NCBI GenBank assembly: GCA_030737875.1
Contig: CM060910.1
Coordinates: forward strand, 632,635,303-632,699,302
Length of the DNA: 64,000 bases
Origin: Allium sativum
Taxonomy: Eukaryota > Streptophyta > Magnoliopsida > Asparagales > Amaryllidaceae
Reading direction: 5' to 3'
Below, one piece after another: positions 60,943 to 64,000 of this stretch; position 1 is the first letter of the stretch, and the number at the start of each line of letters is the position of its first letter. The notes under the pieces are model-generated. The model was not told the DNA's origin, ran no database searches, and saw only the letters and a program-made list of their open reading frames with translations. A program made the translations under genes and the position numbers.

Positions 60943-61825
60943 TGCTTAGCTACATAGAATCTCTTGACGCATCCAACGATGCTTTGGAATCGGTTCGTGT
61001 GGTCCGTGAGTATGGTGACGTTTTCGATGAAGTTCAGGGTTTACCCCCGAGGCATGAGATAGACTTTCGTATATACCTTGTAGATAATGCAAAGCCAGTT
61101 GCATTACCAGTACGCCACATGGCTCTGAGAGAGAAAAGAGAACCCAGTAAGCAAGTGAAAGAGTTGCTTGAGAAAGGGTTTATAAGAAGAAGCATTTCAG
61201 ATTGGGGTGCTCCAGTTGTTTTTGCTACGAAGGCTGATGGTTCACTTAGACTGTGTGTGGAATAGAGAGAGCTAAATAAGCTCACAAAGAAGAACAGAAC
61301 CCATTGCCGAGGATAGAAGATTTATTCGATCAGTTGGTTGGTGCTTTGGTTTTCTCGCAATTGGATTTAGCAACAGGATTTCATCAGCTAAGGGTGGCTG
61401 AAGACAGCATAGATAAAACTGCATTTAGAAATCCTGACGGTTACTTCGAGTGGCTCGTCATGCCTTTTGGGTTGATGAATGCACCCGCACATTTCGTTGA
61501 CTTAATGAGTAGGGTGTTTAGGGAGTTTCTAAACAAGTTTGTAGTAGCCTTTGTGGATGATATCTTGATTTTCTCTAGAAGCGAAGAAGAGCATGCCCTA
61601 CATCTTAGGGAAGTCTTAGAGACCCTATGAGCGCATCAACTCAAAGCTAAGTTCTCCAAATGTCTTTTTTGGAGGAAGGATGTAAGGTTCTTAGGACACA
61701 TGGTTTCTAAGGAAGGAATAGCGGTGGATCCGACAAAGGTGGTGGCAATCCAAGATTGGAAGGTTCCTAGAAAAGCAACGGAAGTAAGAAGTTTTCTAGG
61801 GTAGACAGTTTGGACTTTGCGAAGA
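60909..61825 (+). pseudogene. pol: Element E reverse transcriptase remnant
   Basis: 60909-61265 encodes the N-terminal part of RT and ends at TAG 61263-61265, where A has a Tyr codon. A small deletion near 61290 shifts the frame. 61304-61630 carries [13 protein letters not shown] and the catalytic FVDD (residues 83-86 of that frame) and ends at TGA 61628-61630. Related sequence continues to about 61825 with a further deletion. Confidence 0.9.
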
Positions 61826-62826
61826 TATCAGCCCCAGTTTTGACTTTGCTAGATGGGAGCAAACCGTTCACAAAATATACCGGTGCTTGCGGAACAAGAC
61901 TTGGACCAGTTTCCGATGCAAGAGGAAAAGGTGATATGCAAAAGGCGGTAAGTACAAGCATCGCTTATCGTGCACAGACGGATGGATGGATAGAAAGGGG
62001 TGAATAGAATCCTTGAAGATCTTTTGAGGTTATGTATCCTAGATTTTGGAGGGACATGGGAGGAACATCTTCCATTAGTGGAGTTCCCTATAATAACAGC
62101 TTTCAGGCTAGCACTGGCATGGCACCTTTTGAGGCTCTTTATGGATGACCATGTCGATTACCTACTTGTTGGTGGGAATCTACGGATAAGGTTTTGCTTG
62201 GACATGATATGATTAGGGAGACTTCAGAGAAGATAGACTTGATTCGAAGGCGAATGAAGACGGCACAGGACCGGCAAAATTCACACGGTGATAAGAGATG
62301 AACCGATCTTGACTTCGATGTTGGGGACATGGTCTTTATTAAGGTATCACCGTTGAGGAACGTATTCCGTTTTGGATCAGTAGGGAAGTTGGCACCGAGG
62401 TTCGTAGGACCCTTTCCAATTACAGAGAGGATTGGACAGATGGCGTATAGAGTAAAGTTGCCAGAGAAGCTCAGTAGCATTCATAACGTGTTTCACGTTT
62501 CTCATTTGCGTAAGTGTTTACATGATACGGCGGAGGTGGTGGAGACGAGCACGCTCAAAGAAGTGGAAGTAGAGAGAGATGCCACGGATAGACGAGCTCC
62601 TACACGTATCCTTGGATCGGAGGTCAAAAAGCTACGCAACAGAGAGGTCAAGTTGGTTAAATTTCAATGGGGAGATGATCAAGGAGACGCGACTTGGGAG
62701 ACGGAAGACAAGATGCGTACGTTGTATCCTTTCCTTTTTGAAGGTATATTCTTAACTTCTCCTTTTTCAATCACTTTGTTTATACTTGTCCTATCGTTTA
62801 GTATGTCCTCTCGATTATGTCTTTGA
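61826..62826 (+). pseudogene. pol: Element E RNase H and integrase C-terminal remnant
   Basis: Only the first RNase H block (about 61830-61925) remains. It is joined near 61960 to the integrase segment corresponding to about 9785 in A, so most of RNase H, the integrase zinc finger and the first two catalytic Asp residues are deleted. The later part (62329-62826) encodes the FHVSHLRKC block and the chromodomain-like end with WETEDKMRTLYPFLFEG. A stop at 62143-62145 and a shift before 62329 break the frame. Confidence 0.87.
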
Positions 62827-63345
62827 TCTCTAGATAGGAAAATCCTATGGTTGAAAACATGTGTTTGAGACATGTTATGTTTGGTGGATGCAAGTGGATG
62901 CAAGTGTTTGCTAGTGGTTGCTTGTGGATGCATTTACACACACATTAGGCACTAGATCGGCTCAATCACTTTCGTAATTGCATATGAATATGTGTGCATA
63001 TTTAAATTAATGGATGTATCATGGTTGTATTATCATATGGATGCTGCATTTGGATGAATGGTTGTGCACGCATGTAGAAATAATATGTATCATTAGGATT
63101 CTTTTGCATACATAATGGATGCATGGCACTATCATGATTTGCATTAAGGAGGTCAACTGAATCAGTAGACTGCCTGATTTTACATTGGATAAGGAAAATA
63201 CACACACACTTCTGCATAAGTTCATATGGCATTAGAAATATTTTAAGGACAATGGATGCCTGTGATAGATGGTTGAGTAGATGGATGATTGGATGGTAGG
63301 ATATACATTCTTCTTGACTTGGAGATTTCGGGGACGAAATCCTTT
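62827..63345 (+). other. Element E 3' untranslated region
   Basis: Parallels 10594-11157 of A, including ATAGGA-AAA-TCCTAT, AACATGT/ACATGTT, GGATGCAAGTG repeats and the pre-polypurine hairpin GATTTCG-GGGA-CGAAATC at 63324-63341. Confidence 0.7.
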
Positions 63346-63358
63346 AAGGAGGGGAGAA
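63346..63358 (+). promoter_or_regulatory. Element E polypurine tract
   Basis: AAGGAGGGGAGAA directly before the 3' LTR start TGTAACGCCCCG at 63359. Confidence 0.9.
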
Positions 63359-64000
63359 TGTAACGCCCCGTAATTTTAAATATTAGAATTAACAAACTTA
63401 AGAACACTTAATTTTTAGAAGGAGAATTAAGTGAAACGGGTTACTCCATTGCGTCCATCTCGGAATTCTTCTTGAGATAGAGTCCGAGTTTGCGTAAAAC
63501 GGATACCGTATGAAGGAGATATGGACGAACGAAGTTAGGCAGAAAAACCGAAAACAAGCCAGAATGCACTGGCGCACTTCACAAGTGCGCCAGTACAAAA
63601 ATGCACTGGCGCACTTGTGAAGTGCACCCATGTCGAGCCAAAAACTTACACAGGTTTCTGGAGTGTTATGATGACGTGGCAGATGACGATATCTGGGTCA
63701 TTGCTGAGTCATTAGGGCATATGTGGCGATTTATGGATAGCTCTCTTTGATCTGAATGGCCCTGGTTACTCCTAGGTTGATCTGACGACTTATATTAATC
63801 TAAACTTCTATATAAGCACATAAACTCCAACTCTAAACCTAAACTAAATTAATCTCTTAGCCACCATGCTGTTGGAATAGTTCATCCTTTTCTTAAAGCT
63901 TAGGAATTGCAAGTCAGGATTCTAATACAAACGACGAACGAATTATTCTCTTCTCTAATCTGTTCTTTGTGAGTGCAATTTCTTTAACAAGATAACTGTT
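63359..64000 (+). repeat. Element E 3' LTR, cut by window end
   Basis: 642 bp of the 3' LTR, matching 56333-56975. It retains the TG terminus and a GTGAGT splice-donor-like site (63969), both mutated in the 5' copy. Confidence 0.92.

Larger units (their letters stand above)
56333..64000 (+). mobile_element. Element E: decayed chromovirus related to A
   Basis: 5' LTR 56333-59908, primer site 59911-59922, remnants of gag, protease, RT, RNase H and integrase C terminus, polypurine tract at 63346-63358, and a 3' LTR from 63359 that leaves the window. The visible interior is 3450 bp against 5158 bp in A, because of several internal deletions. Stops and frameshifts are frequent. It belongs to a sister family of A: the LTR ends and 3' region are similar, but the LTR is longer (3576 bp). 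Confidence 0.92.

Overview
The window looks like gene-poor, repeat-packed nuclear DNA of a flowering plant (probably a eudicot; I cannot name the species). The evidence is Ty3/gypsy chromovirus polyproteins of Tekay/Del type, the plant initiator-tRNA-Met primer-binding site TGGTATCAGAGC at five places, LTRs beginning TGTAAC, AT-rich composition, and no recognisable single-copy host gene. Almost every base can be assigned to LTR retrotransposons nested inside one another.

Layout. Outermost is a plus-strand LTR (G, seen at 43795-47606). Element C (minus; starts left of the window, ends at 43794) is inserted in G. The left LTR of C is split by element B (minus; 1516-33014, only its 5' LTR and half of its internal region left). 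The LTR of B is split twice: by element A (plus; 3148-14043, a chromovirus with gag, protease, RT, RNase H, integrase and chromodomain-like tail) and by element B' (minus; 16078-30412, two 6.6 kb LTRs around only 1.04 kb of non-coding DNA). To the right, G is split by LTR D (plus; from 47607), D by LTR F (minus; from 52040), and F by element E (plus; from 56333), a decayed relative of A whose 3' LTR runs off the window. A 1.49 kb retroposed sequence with a perfect 15 bp target duplication lies in G (44214-45700).

How they relate. A and E carry the protein-coding domains; B, B' and C carry none, yet share with A and E the same primer-binding site, the same polypurine tract and a hairpin just upstream of it, and the TGTAACNNYCCG LTR start. 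They look like LARD-type non-autonomous elements with giant LTRs that depend on proteins supplied by chromoviruses. A itself has two in-frame stops and one frameshift, so it is probably inactive despite very similar LTRs.

The most interesting material is structural RNA/DNA: a hairpin module repeated 2-3 times in the A and E LTRs with compensatory changes; a dimerisation-like palindrome and small hairpins downstream of the primer-binding site in B, B' and C; an array of about 22 AT palindromes in the B' LTR; a hairpin inverted between the two LTRs of E; and a predicted intron in A running from the LTR to the gag ATG.
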